A stretch of 64,000 bases of DNA from Bin80 sp965203305 (GTDB taxonomy: Bacteria; Bacteroidota; Rhodothermia; Rhodothermales; Bin80). The DNA lies in the NCBI GenBank assembly GCA_965203305.1, contig OZ241874.1:3764354-3828353 (forward strand). Reading direction: 5' to 3'. Each line of letters opens with the position of its first letter. Positions within the stretch are counted from its first letter, which is position 1. A model generated the notes under the pieces. The model had not been told where the DNA came from. It did no database searches and worked only from the letters and a program-made list of their open reading frames with translations. Positions 27,421-36,555 of this stretch are shown here, piece by piece. The position numbers and the translations under genes were made by a program.

Positions 27421-28022
27421 AACAGATATTACTGCGTGTTCCGTTCGCACTGGCAGGGTTGCTGACAATGACAATACTAATGAGTTGTAATAATAAATCA
27501 TGGAAAGTGATACCTATCTATAATAACTGGGGAGACAAAATTATAAGACAATACGCAGTTTCTAAATTAACAAGTTCTATAAATCGAAATGGAGAAAAGT
27601 TGTTTTTAAAAGTAGACTCGGACTGCTCCAGTTACATCACAAACACAGCCGATATTGATGATGATAAGAGCTTTAGCACAGATATACAGTCATCTAGTTA
27701 TGGTACAAGTCGAAATTTTATTATCAACCTTCCCATGCGGGTAAATGGCACAGAAATGGCAGCATATGGAGAAATCTATTCATTCGGTGCACATGTTCTT
27801 TTATATGCAGGTTCGTTTCATGACCTCCCACGAAGTGATTACGGCCATGTATACACCAAACCGAGTCAAATCCAAAAAATGACCATCAAACTAGCGAAGG
27901 CAAATACAGTCAAGATTATCCTGCCAACACGCGAAGATGGGACATATAGTGATCTGATTTACAAGTTTGACATGACGGGAGCAAGGGAAGCCATCCAGAC
28001 GATATGTCCAGGCCTGAAATGA
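27417..28022 (+). CDS. Predicted lipoprotein, paralogue 1
   Basis: A 201-aa protein with a signal peptide and lipobox (LTMTILMSC, Cys near residue 24), so likely anchored in a membrane on the outer side. It contains VIPIYNNWGDK and a C-terminal KIILPTRE...FDMTGAREAIQ motif shared with the next gene. The FDMTGAREAI ending resembles periplasmic or invasion-associated exported proteins, but I cannot assign a role. Base composition is AT-richer than its neighbours, suggesting acquisition. Confidence 0.7.
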   Translation: MKQILLRVPFALAGLLTMTILMSCNNKSWKVIPIYNNWGDKIIRQYAVSKLTSSINRNGEKLFLKVDSDCSSYITNTADIDDDKSFSTDIQSSSYGTSRNFIINLPMRVNGTEMAAYGEIYSFGAHVLLYAGSFHDLPRSDYGHVYTKPSQIQKMTIKLAKANTVKIILPTREDGTYSDLIYKFDMTGAREAIQTICPGLK

Positions 28023-28603
28023 AGCATTTCCTGTCCATAGCACTGTTCCTGCTCACTGTCACACTGGGGATTGATGCACAGGCACAATGGAGGGTAGTTG
28101 ATTCCTATGATCAATGGGGGGGGGGGGGGAAGAATGAGGGAGAACAGTTAGCAGTTTCGGAAGATACCCGTTCCGTGAATGGCACGGGAAAACAAGTGTC
28201 CTTGCGGGTAACTGAAACATCTAGTGGGTGCTTTTCAAGTGCAGATATGGCAGACCGAACCCCTATAAACCTGTTTCTTGTATCTGGAGACAGGAACGGA
28301 GGTATCAACATCCCCATGCAAGTAAATGGAATCGAACAAATGGCATCTGGATTTGTGGGAGGTGATCCTGTCAATTTTACAGGTTTATCTTCAGGTTCAA
28401 AGGATGATCTTCCTGCAGACAGATACGGCAATTTTTCCGAATCCAAGGCAAGTGCCAGAGCGGAACAGGTTTCTAAATGGCTGGCAATGGCAAGCACATT
28501 CAAGATCATCCTTCCCACACGCGAATACGGCATGCTGATTTATGAGTTTGACATGACGGGAGCAAGGGAAGCCATCCAAACAGTATGTCCTTCCCTGTTC
28601 TGA
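28019..28603 (+). CDS. Exported protein with poly-G tract, paralogue 2
   Basis: About 194 aa from ATG 28019, overlapping the previous stop by four bases. A signal peptide (MKHFLSIALFLL...AQA) precedes VVDSYDQWGGGGKNE and a C-terminal IILPTREY...FDMTGAREAIQT almost identical to paralogue 1. The Gly run is encoded by 14 consecutive G (28116-28129). The paralogue has only WGDK there. A one-base change in tract length would truncate the protein, so expression may be phase-variable. Function unknown. Confidence 0.7.
   Translation: MKHFLSIALFLLTVTLGIDAQAQWRVVDSYDQWGGGGKNEGEQLAVSEDTRSVNGTGKQVSLRVTETSSGCFSSADMADRTPINLFLVSGDRNGGINIPMQVNGIEQMASGFVGGDPVNFTGLSSGSKDDLPADRYGNFSESKASARAEQVSKWLAMASTFKIILPTREYGMLIYEFDMTGAREAIQTVCPSLF
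28116..28129 (+). repeat. G14 homopolymer inside a coding sequence
   Basis: Fourteen consecutive G at codons for W-G-G-G-G of the exported protein. Long G tracts in frames are slippage-prone contingency loci in many bacteria. It may also be a sequencing or assembly length error. Confidence 0.8.
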
Positions 28604-28829
28604 CTGCCAGCAACCTTCCCTGACTGTGTTCTTCCTGAACGCAGTCAACGCGTATCCTGATTTTGGCGAAACTGTCCAGATTTCGCCTGTCCATTTCCTT
28701 CCGAAATCCCGCAGATTCAGACCGTGTCTGAGTTGCGTTTGGGAGCAGTCAATTTGGGATGTCACCAGCTAAAAAATCAGGCATGGGGTGATGACACTAC
28801 AAACCGAGGCTCTTCATTACTTTTAGTGG

Positions 28830-30180
28830 AGGTGGTTGTTTTTGGACGCTTCAGGGATACAGATTCAGACCTCCGAGATAGAAGTAAATGGCGGTTTTCA
28901 GGCGTTCGTGATTTCGGAATCCCCGTGCTCGCACTTTGATTGTTTTGATGCGGCTGTTCATGCTTTCGGAGGGACCATTGGTGACTCGTAGCAGGATCGC
29001 ATTGATAATGCCCCACAGGTGCTCCCGAATCGTTTTGGCGGCTTTTTTCATGGGTTCCAGATGAGACCGCATCACCCATGCCAGCCAGTATTCCCAGTCC
29101 TTGCGGGCATGGGTACGGTCTGAATGTTGCCACAGGTATTTGGCGGCTTCCTTGAACGCCCATGCTTCGGCTGTTTTCAGCGTACTCTGGCGCAGCCCCT
29201 CAAACCGGGCTTTCTGCTTCTCCGACATATTCTCTTCATTGGTCAGCCAGTCATACTTGGTTCCTGTCAGATCATCCCGCCCTTCCTTCCTCAACGCCCT
29301 GTGCTCCTGTTTGCGAACCGTATCTACGCCATCGGCAATGTACTTCACGACATGGAACTTGTCAAAGGCAATCTTCTCTTTGGCCTCCGGCAGGTACTCC
29401 TCTGTCGTCTTGATAAACGCAGGCCACATGTCCATACTGACACTCTCTATCCCCTCCAGTTGCTCTGGACAAAGGCTCTCATACCAGGCGCCAAGTGCCT
29501 CTTTCGTGCGTCCTTCCCCCACATACAGCACCTTGCCTGTCTTCGCATCAATCACGACCGTGATGTAATTGTGTCGCTTCTTGTAGGAGGTCTCATCCAC
29601 CCCAATATGCTTCACGACATTCTGCTCTCTCCGGGCAAGCCCGCGATCTACCGCGCGTTGCATGATCCCGTCCACAGCCGTCCAGCTCATCCCAAGCCGG
29701 CGCGACACCGCAGAGATCGTGGTCTCCTGCAGCCAGTCAATCACCTGCACCTCAAACGCATGCGTCACCCGGGCACTCCGAGAGGCCCACGGAACCGACA
29801 CCGTGCGCACTCCATGCTCTGGACACGATACACGCGGAACATCCGCCACCACATACGCACGGTACTTGATCATGTCCAGATGTCGCCACCGACGAGGACG
29901 ACGATCATACACGGGACACGACTGTCCACAGGTGGGGCAGGGCAGGGACTCCTCCTCCGCACACTCTACGTGAACCTCCACCTCCTTCTCGCTCTCCTTG
30001 GAGATGATCCGAAAAATCGTCCATGGAGCGTCCACTCCACAGATCTTGTTCATGTGCTTGATGTCTACTTTCATACGACTGTAATGGATGTCTGAATGGA
30101 TAGGAATGCGTACAGAACCGTCAGGCGAAAGACAGCAACCAACGGATCCGAAACCCATTTAAACCACCAGCCAGTTTTAG
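28830..30180 (-). mobile_element. ISL3-family insertion sequence (ends approximate)
   Basis: It is built around the transposase at 28851-30074. The presumed ends show only weak inverted similarity (GTGGAGGTGGTT near 28837; reverse CTGGCTGGTGGTT near 30165), so the exact limits and a target duplication are not defined. Confidence 0.5.
28851..30074 (-). CDS. ISL3-family transposase
   Basis: About 407 aa from the ATG at 30074 (the frame is open to 30158). An N-terminal zinc ribbon has CPTCGQSCPVYDRR. The DDE core has GVDETSYKKRHNYITV (first D), VSMDMWPAF (second D) and NGPSESMNSRIKTIK (E). This set identifies an ISL3 (IS204/IS1001/IS1165) transposase. The frame is intact, so the element may be active. 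Confidence 0.9.
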   Translation of the reverse strand: MKVDIKHMNKICGVDAPWTIFRIISKESEKEVEVHVECAEEESLPCPTCGQSCPVYDRRPRRWRHLDMIKYRAYVVADVPRVSCPEHGVRTVSVPWASRSARVTHAFEVQVIDWLQETTISAVSRRLGMSWTAVDGIMQRAVDRGLARREQNVVKHIGVDETSYKKRHNYITVVIDAKTGKVLYVGEGRTKEALGAWYESLCPEQLEGIESVSMDMWPAFIKTTEEYLPEAKEKIAFDKFHVVKYIADGVDTVRKQEHRALRKEGRDDLTGTKYDWLTNEENMSEKQKARFEGLRQSTLKTAEAWAFKEAAKYLWQHSDRTHARKDWEYWLAWVMRSHLEPMKKAAKTIREHLWGIINAILLRVTNGPSESMNSRIKTIKVRARGFRNHERLKTAIYFYLGGLNLYP

Positions 30181-30484
30181 GTTGCCTTCACTAAATTTGT
30201 TGAAGGCCCCAAACCGAAATTGGAAACTGTCAAAAAAAACGACAAACGACAAAACAAAAAGGCATGGTGCGAGACGATTGTTGCATGTTTTCATCAAAAG
30301 AAGCAGAAAAGCATCAAGAAGCATACTATATTATCCCTGTTCTTGGGGAAATATTTTTTATGCGATACCGTGCGAGGCAAAATCTGCTGGTTTTTGTGCT
30401 CCTGCCGTTCTATGTTTGAACCTCTTCACCAGCCTTTGCGTATCAGCGGGCTATTTTGTAAATTTTCCATCCTGCATTGTCAAA
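30075..30484. other. Leader region of rplM
   Basis: About 410 bp between the transposase and rplM, A-rich around 30225-30260. It presumably holds the promoter of the ribosomal operon. No specific protein-binding leader could be recognised. Confidence 0.4.
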
Positions 30485-30934
30485 ATGGACATTCAAAGTT
30501 ACAAGACCCGCAGTGCGAAATCTTCCGAGGTTCAGCGGAAGTGGTTCGTGGTTGATGCGGAACAGGCTGTGGTTGGCCGGCTAGCCTCACAGGTTGCATC
30601 CATTCTGCGGGGCAAGCACAAGCCCTCGTTCACTCCTCATGTGGATACAGGCGACTATGTTATCATCGTGAATGCGGACAAGGTTCGCTTTACCGGAAAT
30701 AAAGAGGATGACAAGCTGTACTACAGTTACAGTGGCTATCCCGGAGGGCTGAAGTCTCGCACGGCACGGGTCATGCGCGAGAGGAAGCCGGAGCATCTGG
30801 TTCGTCATGCGGTAAAGGGCATGCTGCCCAAAGGACCACTTGGCCGACAAATGCTGACCAAGCTCAAGGTCTATGCCAGTGCCGAGCACCCGCACGGTGC
30901 GCAGCAGCCCGAAGAACTCTCCATCCATTCCTGA
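30485..30934 (+). CDS. rplM: 50S ribosomal protein L13
   Basis: 149 aa from ATG 30485. The frame is open upstream, but the L13 part begins here (KWFVVDAEQAVVGRLAS). It contains the SGYPGGLK and MLPKGPLGRQ motifs of L13 that bind 23S rRNA. It is followed 28 bp later by rpsI, the standard L13-S9 pair. Confidence 0.97.
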   Translation: MDIQSYKTRSAKSSEVQRKWFVVDAEQAVVGRLASQVASILRGKHKPSFTPHVDTGDYVIIVNADKVRFTGNKEDDKLYYSYSGYPGGLKSRTARVMRERKPEHLVRHAVKGMLPKGPLGRQMLTKLKVYASAEHPHGAQQPEELSIHS

Positions 30935-30962
30935 ACACAATCAGACTTATCCTGCCCCGCTG

Positions 30963-31358
30963 ATGGCAAACCCTACAGAATTTATTGCAGTCGGACGCCG
31001 CAAAACCTCAACGGCCCGTGTTTATCTTCGCCCCGGCACCGGTGAGGTGGTCGTTAACCGCCGCCCTCTGGAAGAATATTTCAGGCTGGAAACCCGGCGA
31101 CAGGCCCTGCTGTCTCCATTTGAAGTAACGGGCACGACCGGGATGTATGACTTGGTGGTGAATGTGAAGGGAGGGGGACTGACCGGTCAGTCTGAGGCAA
31201 TTCGACTCGGAGCATCCCGAGCACTGGTACAGGCAGATGAAGAGCGCCGCAAGCCCCTGCGGGATGCCGGATTCCTGACGCGGGACCCCCGAATGGTAGA
31301 ACGCAAAAAGTATGGACAGCCCAAAGCACGCAAGCGATTCCAATTCTCCAAACGATAA
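30963..31358 (+). CDS. rpsI: 30S ribosomal protein S9
   Basis: 131 aa from ATG 30963, with AVGRRKTSTARVYL at the N-terminus and the C-terminal KYGQPKARKRFQFSKR tail that reaches the P-site tRNA. Co-transcribed with rplM. Confidence 0.97.
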   Translation: MANPTEFIAVGRRKTSTARVYLRPGTGEVVVNRRPLEEYFRLETRRQALLSPFEVTGTTGMYDLVVNVKGGGLTGQSEAIRLGASRALVQADEERRKPLRDAGFLTRDPRMVERKKYGQPKARKRFQFSKR

Positions 31359-31455
31359 ACCATCATCTCACACAGGACTTGATGCGCGGCCGGGTGCCCC
31401 TGCGGTTGGCCTTTGCAAGTGACTGTCCTGGAAGTTTAACCCGTTTACTTAAATT

Positions 31456-32235
31456 ATGACAACCTCTCCCTCTGCCCTGGACTCTTCCCGGCAGGATGTC
31501 CAGATAGAAGATCTCCTGAAAGCCGGTACACACTTCGGTCACCTGACCAGTCGGTGGAACCCGAAAATGCGCAGCTACATTTTCATGCAGCGCAACGGGA
31601 TTCATATCATTGATCTTGTGCAAACCCAGAAAATGCTCTCGCAAGCTTCTGCCGCTGCGGCCCGCTTTGCCCGACAGGGAAAAACGGTGCTGTTTGTCGG
31701 GACGAAAAAACAGGCGAGAGGAACTGTGCGGGAAGCCGCAGAGTCCTGCGGGGCACCCTATGTGGTCGAGAGATGGCTTGGAGGGACGCTGACCAACTTC
31801 CAGACCATCCGGAACAGTATCCGTCGCATGGAGAATCTGGCGAAAATGGGGAAAGACGGGACACTGGATCAACTCAAAAAGAAAGAGCGTCTGATGAAGT
31901 CCCGGGAGCTTGACAAGCTGCAGAGGAACTTGGGAGGGATCGCCTCCATGCCCCGAACACCGGGGTGCCTGTTTGTTGTGGATATTCGCAGGGAACGGAT
32001 TGCCGTCAACGAAGCGAGAAAACTCGGAATTCCAATCATTGCGATGGTTGATTCCAACTGTGACCCAGATCTGGTGAACTATGTCATCCCCTGCAATGAT
32101 GATGCCTTCAAGTCTATCCAGATTATCGCCCGGACTATTGCACAGGCGGTAAATGAAGGACGGAAAGCTGCCGAAATTGAAAAAGCGACCAAAAAATCCG
32201 AGAAAGAGAAGATCGAAGAAGAAAAAAGGCGATAG
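31456..32235 (+). CDS. rpsB: 30S ribosomal protein S2
   Basis: A 259-aa protein with AGTHFGHLTSRWNPKM, VERWLGGTLTNFQTI and PGCLFVVDIRRE, all S2 signatures. The C-terminal tail is a highly charged Lys/Glu coiled segment. It is followed by tsf, the universal rpsB-tsf pair. Confidence 0.97.
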   Translation: MTTSPSALDSSRQDVQIEDLLKAGTHFGHLTSRWNPKMRSYIFMQRNGIHIIDLVQTQKMLSQASAAAARFARQGKTVLFVGTKKQARGTVREAAESCGAPYVVERWLGGTLTNFQTIRNSIRRMENLAKMGKDGTLDQLKKKERLMKSRELDKLQRNLGGIASMPRTPGCLFVVDIRRERIAVNEARKLGIPIIAMVDSNCDPDLVNYVIPCNDDAFKSIQIIARTIAQAVNEGRKAAEIEKATKKSEKEKIEEEKRR

Positions 32236-32309
32236 ATCACGACAGCAATGGTGAACATCTGGTGCCTGGCATTCATTATTCCTGGCTCCTGAAAAACAGT
32301 ATAACTCCA

Positions 32310-33149
32310 ATGACTACAGCATCTATTTCAGCAAAAGACGTAAAGAAGCTCCGCGACCAGACCGGCGCGGGAATGATGGACTGCAAACGGGCCCTCCATG
32401 AAGCGAATGGCGATCTGGAAGCTGCCATTGACCTGTTGCGGAAAAAAGGACAGCGTGTCGCCGCCAAGCGGGCAGACCGGGAAGCTCTTCAGGGACTTGT
32501 CCTGTCACGCCTGGATGAATCTGGACGCACCGGCATTCTCGTTGAAGTAAACTCCGAAACAGACTTCGTTGCCCGAAATGACGAGTTTGTGTCATTTGCG
32601 AATTCCGTGGCAGATATGATCCTGTCCTCACGCCCCGCAGACCTGGACGAGTTGCTCTCACTGCCTCTGGGTAGGGGGCGTACGGTCGGGGAAGCACAGA
32701 CGGACCTCACGGGCAAGATCGGGGAAAAGCTCGGCATCCGACGATTCTTCATACTGTCTTCCAAGGAAGGGCAGGTGATCAATTACGTACACCCAGGAGA
32801 CCGCTTGGGGGTTCTCATTGCATTGAGGGGAAGTGGCGACCTCACAGAGACAGGCAGAGATGTTGCCATGCAGGTGGCCGCCATGAATCCTGTAGCTGTG
32901 CACCGCACGGATGTGCCTCAGGAGACTCAGGACAAGGAGCTCGAGATCGGCAGGGAAGCAGCACGGCTGGAAGGGAAACCGGAGCAGATTCTGGACAGAA
33001 TTGCAAAAGGCAAACTGGAGAGGTTCTTCAGGGATAACGTTCTGGTGGAACAGCAATTTGTCAAAGATGCCTCCCTCCGGGTTCGGGATGTCCTCAAAAA
33101 ATCCGGGGCAGACATAGAAGAATTTGTCCGGTGTGCACTGGGAGAATGA
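32310..33149 (+). CDS. tsf: Elongation factor Ts
   Basis: 279 aa from ATG 32310 (the frame opens earlier at 32262). The start region KKLRDQTGAGMMDCKRAL is the EF-Ts signature, and EVNSETDFVARND follows. It recycles EF-Tu by nucleotide exchange. It lies between rpsB and pyrH. Confidence 0.97.
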   Translation: MTTASISAKDVKKLRDQTGAGMMDCKRALHEANGDLEAAIDLLRKKGQRVAAKRADREALQGLVLSRLDESGRTGILVEVNSETDFVARNDEFVSFANSVADMILSSRPADLDELLSLPLGRGRTVGEAQTDLTGKIGEKLGIRRFFILSSKEGQVINYVHPGDRLGVLIALRGSGDLTETGRDVAMQVAAMNPVAVHRTDVPQETQDKELEIGREAARLEGKPEQILDRIAKGKLERFFRDNVLVEQQFVKDASLRVRDVLKKSGADIEEFVRCALGE

Positions 33150-33173
33150 TCCGGTACGCACCACTCTCATCCC

Positions 33174-33908
33174 ATGCAAACAGCACAATCCCCAAACCCT
33201 GTCTATAAACGTATCCTGGTAAAACTGAGCGGAGAATCCCTCCTGGGGAGTCAAACGTTCGGGATTGATTCCATGGTGCTGAGTGCATGGGCAAAGGATC
33301 TGCAGGCTGTCGTGGACAGCGGGGTGGAGTTGGCCATTGTGATCGGGGGAGGCAATATTTTCCGGGGGGTGCAGACCACCTCCCGGGGAATGACGCGAGC
33401 GCATGCCGATTACATGGGGATGCTCGCAACCATGATCAACGCAATGGCACTCCAGGATGCTCTGGAAAAGCTGGGACTGCAAACCAGACTGCTCTCCAGC
33501 ATCAAAATGGAAGAAATTGCAGAGTCCTTTATTCGGCGAAGGGCCATTCGGCACCTCGAAAAAAAACGTGTCGTCATCTTTGGCGGAGGAACTGGAAATC
33601 CCTACTTTACCACAGATACCGCTGCTGCACTTCGTGCTCTGGAAATTGATGCCGAGGTACTGGTCAAGGCAACACGTGTGGATGGAATCTACTCCGCCGA
33701 CCCGGAACTGCATGAGCAGGCTGAACACCTGGCGCACATATCTGGGGAAGATGTCATCCGCAGAGGATTGCGAATCATGGACAAGACTGCCTTCACTCTG
33801 TGTGAGGAGTCAAAGATGCCGATCATTGTCTGCAACATGAATGAGCCAGGGAATCTTCAGAGAATTGTCTCCGGCGAAAAAGTGGGATCTTACGTACATT
33901 GGGACTAG
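33174..33908 (+). CDS. pyrH: Uridylate kinase (UMP kinase)
   Basis: A 244-aa amino-acid-kinase-fold protein with KLSGESLLG, IVIGGGNIFRG and FGGGTGNPYFTTDTAAALRA, all typical of bacterial PyrH. It phosphorylates UMP to UDP. It lies in the tsf-pyrH-frr order and overlaps the extended frame of frr. Confidence 0.97.
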   Translation: MQTAQSPNPVYKRILVKLSGESLLGSQTFGIDSMVLSAWAKDLQAVVDSGVELAIVIGGGNIFRGVQTTSRGMTRAHADYMGMLATMINAMALQDALEKLGLQTRLLSSIKMEEIAESFIRRRAIRHLEKKRVVIFGGGTGNPYFTTDTAAALRALEIDAEVLVKATRVDGIYSADPELHEQAEHLAHISGEDVIRRGLRIMDKTAFTLCEESKMPIIVCNMNEPGNLQRIVSGEKVGSYVHWD

Positions 33909-33925
33909 ACATTCTCGCTGTCGCC

Positions 33926-34495
33926 ATGCTTGATGAACTTCTGGAACTAATTCTTTTGGAAAGTGCGGATCAGATGGAACGTTCGCTGAATCATCTGAGC
34001 AGGGAACTGTCCTCTATTCGGGCCGGAAGGGCGACACCTGCCATGCTCGAAAATGTTCGGGTTGACTTCTATGGAAGTGTCTCTCCCCTGAACCAGATTT
34101 CCACGGTAAGTGCCCCACAGCCGGACCTCCTGGTGATAACCCCCTGGGACAAATCGGCAATTGATGCCATTGAAAAAGCAATCCAGCTGGCAAATCTGGG
34201 GCTAAACCCGTCAAATGACGGGACACTGGTCAGAGTACCAATACCTCAACTAACCGAAGAGCGAAGAATTGCCCTGTGCAAACGAGCCCGGCAAGTCGGG
34301 GAGCAAGCGAAGGTATCTATTCGTAACATCAGGCGTAATACGAAGGAAGAGTTGAAATCAACTCAGGAGGCAGAAAATCTTTCTGAAGACATGCGGTATT
34401 ATGCTGAAGAGCTGCTGCAAAAAGAAACGGATCGTTTCGTGGCTGCGATTGAGACGGTTCTGCATCAGAAAGAAGCAGACATTATGGAAGTGTAG
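33926..34495 (+). CDS. frr: Ribosome recycling factor
   Basis: 189 aa from ATG 33926, chosen because MLDELLELIL is the family's usual start; a TTG 27 bp upstream is also in frame. It contains LSRELSSIRAGRATPAML and PIPQLTEERR. With EF-G it splits post-termination ribosomes. Confidence 0.96.
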   Translation: MLDELLELILLESADQMERSLNHLSRELSSIRAGRATPAMLENVRVDFYGSVSPLNQISTVSAPQPDLLVITPWDKSAIDAIEKAIQLANLGLNPSNDGTLVRVPIPQLTEERRIALCKRARQVGEQAKVSIRNIRRNTKEELKSTQEAENLSEDMRYYAEELLQKETDRFVAAIETVLHQKEADIMEV

Positions 34496-34499
34496 ACAG

Positions 34500-34588
34500 G
34501 GAGAGGTGCCGGAGCGGTCTAACGGGCTCGCCTGGAAAGCGAGTGTACTCTTATCGGGGTACCGAGGGTTCGAATCCCTCCCTCTCCG
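34500..34588 (+). tRNA. tRNA-Ser (GGA)
   Basis: The acceptor GGAGAGG pairs with CCTCTCC. Anticodon stem CTCGC/GCGAG holds CTGGAAA (anticodon GGA). A long variable arm marks a class II tRNA, and the T-loop is GGTTCGAATCC. Five bases downstream of frr. Confidence 0.95.
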
Positions 34589-34699
34589 CTCTTGCCCCGG
34601 ATGAATCCGAATCGCCAGGCTTCACGGGCTACCCCTGGTTTCCATTCTCGTGATCCTTTGCGGCCCTTGATGACAAGTATTCCCCATCTCCCTCTGCCA

Positions 34700-35257
34700 A
34701 TGAATAACCGGAAACTGGTGGGACTCACTGCACCAAGTGGTGCCGGAAAATCCAGCCTCGCCAAACGGGTTCTGGAGGAATTGCCGTCTATGCGACTGTC
34801 TGTCTCTGTAACGACGAGACCTCCCAGGGACTATGAACAGCATGGCAGAGAGTACTATTTTGTTTCTGGACCCGAGTTTGAGCGTCTGATTGCTGAAGAT
34901 GCCCTTCTGGAATACGAGGAGGTCTATCCCGGCCGCTTCTACGGGACCCCCCTCTCGGCTCTCACGGAATCTGACACTCCTCTTCTGCTTGATATTGATG
35001 TCAAGGGAGCGGTCCGTGTGCACTCTGCCCATGGCGGTCTTTTTATCTTTATCGCCCCCCCCTCTGCGGAAGATCTTGAGGTGCGCCTGCGCAAACGGGG
35101 TACAGAATCTGCAGAAACGCTGGAGTTACGATTGCATCGGGCGAAGGATGAGCTCACCTATGCTGACAGGTTTGATGCTGTCGTGATCAATGATTCTTTT
35201 GACAGGGCTGCAGAAGAGGTCATTTCCCTGGTTCAAGCGTATCTGGCCCATGAGTGA
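34700..35257 (+). CDS. gmk: Guanylate kinase
   Basis: About 185 aa from ATG 34700 (MNNRKLVGLTAPSGAGKS). In-frame upstream codons reach into the tRNA and are rejected. It has a Walker A APSGAGKSS, SVTTRPPRDYEQHGREYYF for GMP binding and a DIDVKGAV segment. It phosphorylates GMP. The stop overlaps coaBC by eight bases. Confidence 0.95.
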   Translation: MNNRKLVGLTAPSGAGKSSLAKRVLEELPSMRLSVSVTTRPPRDYEQHGREYYFVSGPEFERLIAEDALLEYEEVYPGRFYGTPLSALTESDTPLLLDIDVKGAVRVHSAHGGLFIFIAPPSAEDLEVRLRKRGTESAETLELRLHRAKDELTYADRFDAVVINDSFDRAAEEVISLVQAYLAHE

Positions 35258-36470
35258 GAATTCTGGCAAGTTCAAAGGTTTTCTGCACGGAAAAAAGATT
35301 CTTCTTGGCGTAACCGGAAGCATCGCTGCCTACAAGGCTGCAGAGTTGATCCGACAGGTGCGCAAGGCTGGTGCCGAAGTGCAGGTTCTGGCAACAGAGA
35401 ATGCCTTCCGGTTTATTCCTTCCACGACCCTGGCAACTCTGTCTGGACGAAATGTTCTCACAAGTCTCTTTGACGGAGGAGATGAAGAGACCTGGACTCA
35501 GCACATCACCCTGGGGCACTGGGCAGACATCTTCGTAATTGCGCCTGCCACGGCACAGACACTGGCAAAGCTGACTCATGGATTCGCGGACAGCATGCTG
35601 ACTGCCACGGCACTCGCAGCCCGATGCCCTGTTCTGGTATGTCCTGCCATGGATCATGACATGTACATGCATCCCGCTGTCCGCGCAAACCTGGAGCAGG
35701 TTCAGGAACTCGGGTATCATGTCCTGCCACCGGATCACGGAGAGCTTGCCAGTGGACTGGTTGGGTACGGACGGCTACCGGATACAGAGGATATTCTTCA
35801 GTACCTTGGAACACTTCTGCCCGAAGAACTGCGGGGAAAATTCGCCCTGGTCACAGCCGGACCCACGCGTGAGCCGATTGACCCAGTTCGGGTTCTGACC
35901 AACCATTCTACTGGCACCATGGGATTTGCACTCGCACAGGAACTCGCCCGGCGTGGTGCAGATGTAACTCTGGTAACAGGTCCCACACTGCTGGACACTC
36001 CGAAGGGAGTGTACAGGGTTGATGTTACAACAAGCGCACAGATGCTTGACTCTGTGCTCGCCCGGAGGGATGCTGATTTTGTCTTTATGGCCGCAGCAGT
36101 AGCAGACTATACTCCGATTGAGACGCTCTCCTCAAAGATCAAAAAGACGGAAGACGATCTTGTACTCCGTTTGAAGCATACCCCCGATATCCTTGCAAAA
36201 CTCGGATCAATGCGGCACAAGGATCAGGTTTTAGTCGGGTTTGCCATGGAGACAGACGATGCCCTTGAAAATGCCAGGAAAAAGCTTGAGAAAAAGAATC
36301 TGGACTGGATCGTCCTCAATGACTTGCGCGAAGAGGGAGCCGGGTTTGGCACGAAAACAAATCGCGTTACCCTGATCGGACAGAACGGCAGCTGCTTCCC
36401 TCTGGAAATTATGCCGAAACAGAAGGTGGCCCATGCACTCCTGGATCGAATCTTGAAAGATTGTGCATAA
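35250..36470 (+). CDS. coaBC: Bifunctional phosphopantothenoylcysteine decarboxylase/synthase
   Basis: 406 aa from ATG 35250. The N-terminal CoaC flavoprotein has VTGSIAAYKAAELIR, the His of HITLGHWAD and PAMDHDMYMHP. The C-terminal CoaB has TAGPTREPIDPVR, NHSTGTMG and AAAVADY. It makes 4'-phosphopantetheine precursors for coenzyme A. The loop written ACG in E. coli reads ASG here (GELASGL); other lineages also lack that Cys, so I do not read it as inactivation. No rpoZ lies between gmk and coaBC. Confidence 0.95.
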   Translation: MSENSGKFKGFLHGKKILLGVTGSIAAYKAAELIRQVRKAGAEVQVLATENAFRFIPSTTLATLSGRNVLTSLFDGGDEETWTQHITLGHWADIFVIAPATAQTLAKLTHGFADSMLTATALAARCPVLVCPAMDHDMYMHPAVRANLEQVQELGYHVLPPDHGELASGLVGYGRLPDTEDILQYLGTLLPEELRGKFALVTAGPTREPIDPVRVLTNHSTGTMGFALAQELARRGADVTLVTGPTLLDTPKGVYRVDVTTSAQMLDSVLARRDADFVFMAAAVADYTPIETLSSKIKKTEDDLVLRLKHTPDILAKLGSMRHKDQVLVGFAMETDDALENARKKLEKKNLDWIVLNDLREEGAGFGTKTNRVTLIGQNGSCFPLEIMPKQKVAHALLDRILKDCA

Positions 36471-36555
36471 AATCTTGATTTCTCGTGAGTAACCCGATCT
36501 GTTTTGTTCGTACATTTCTGTATCTGGAAAGTTAACGGGTGATGATTTTACTCAA

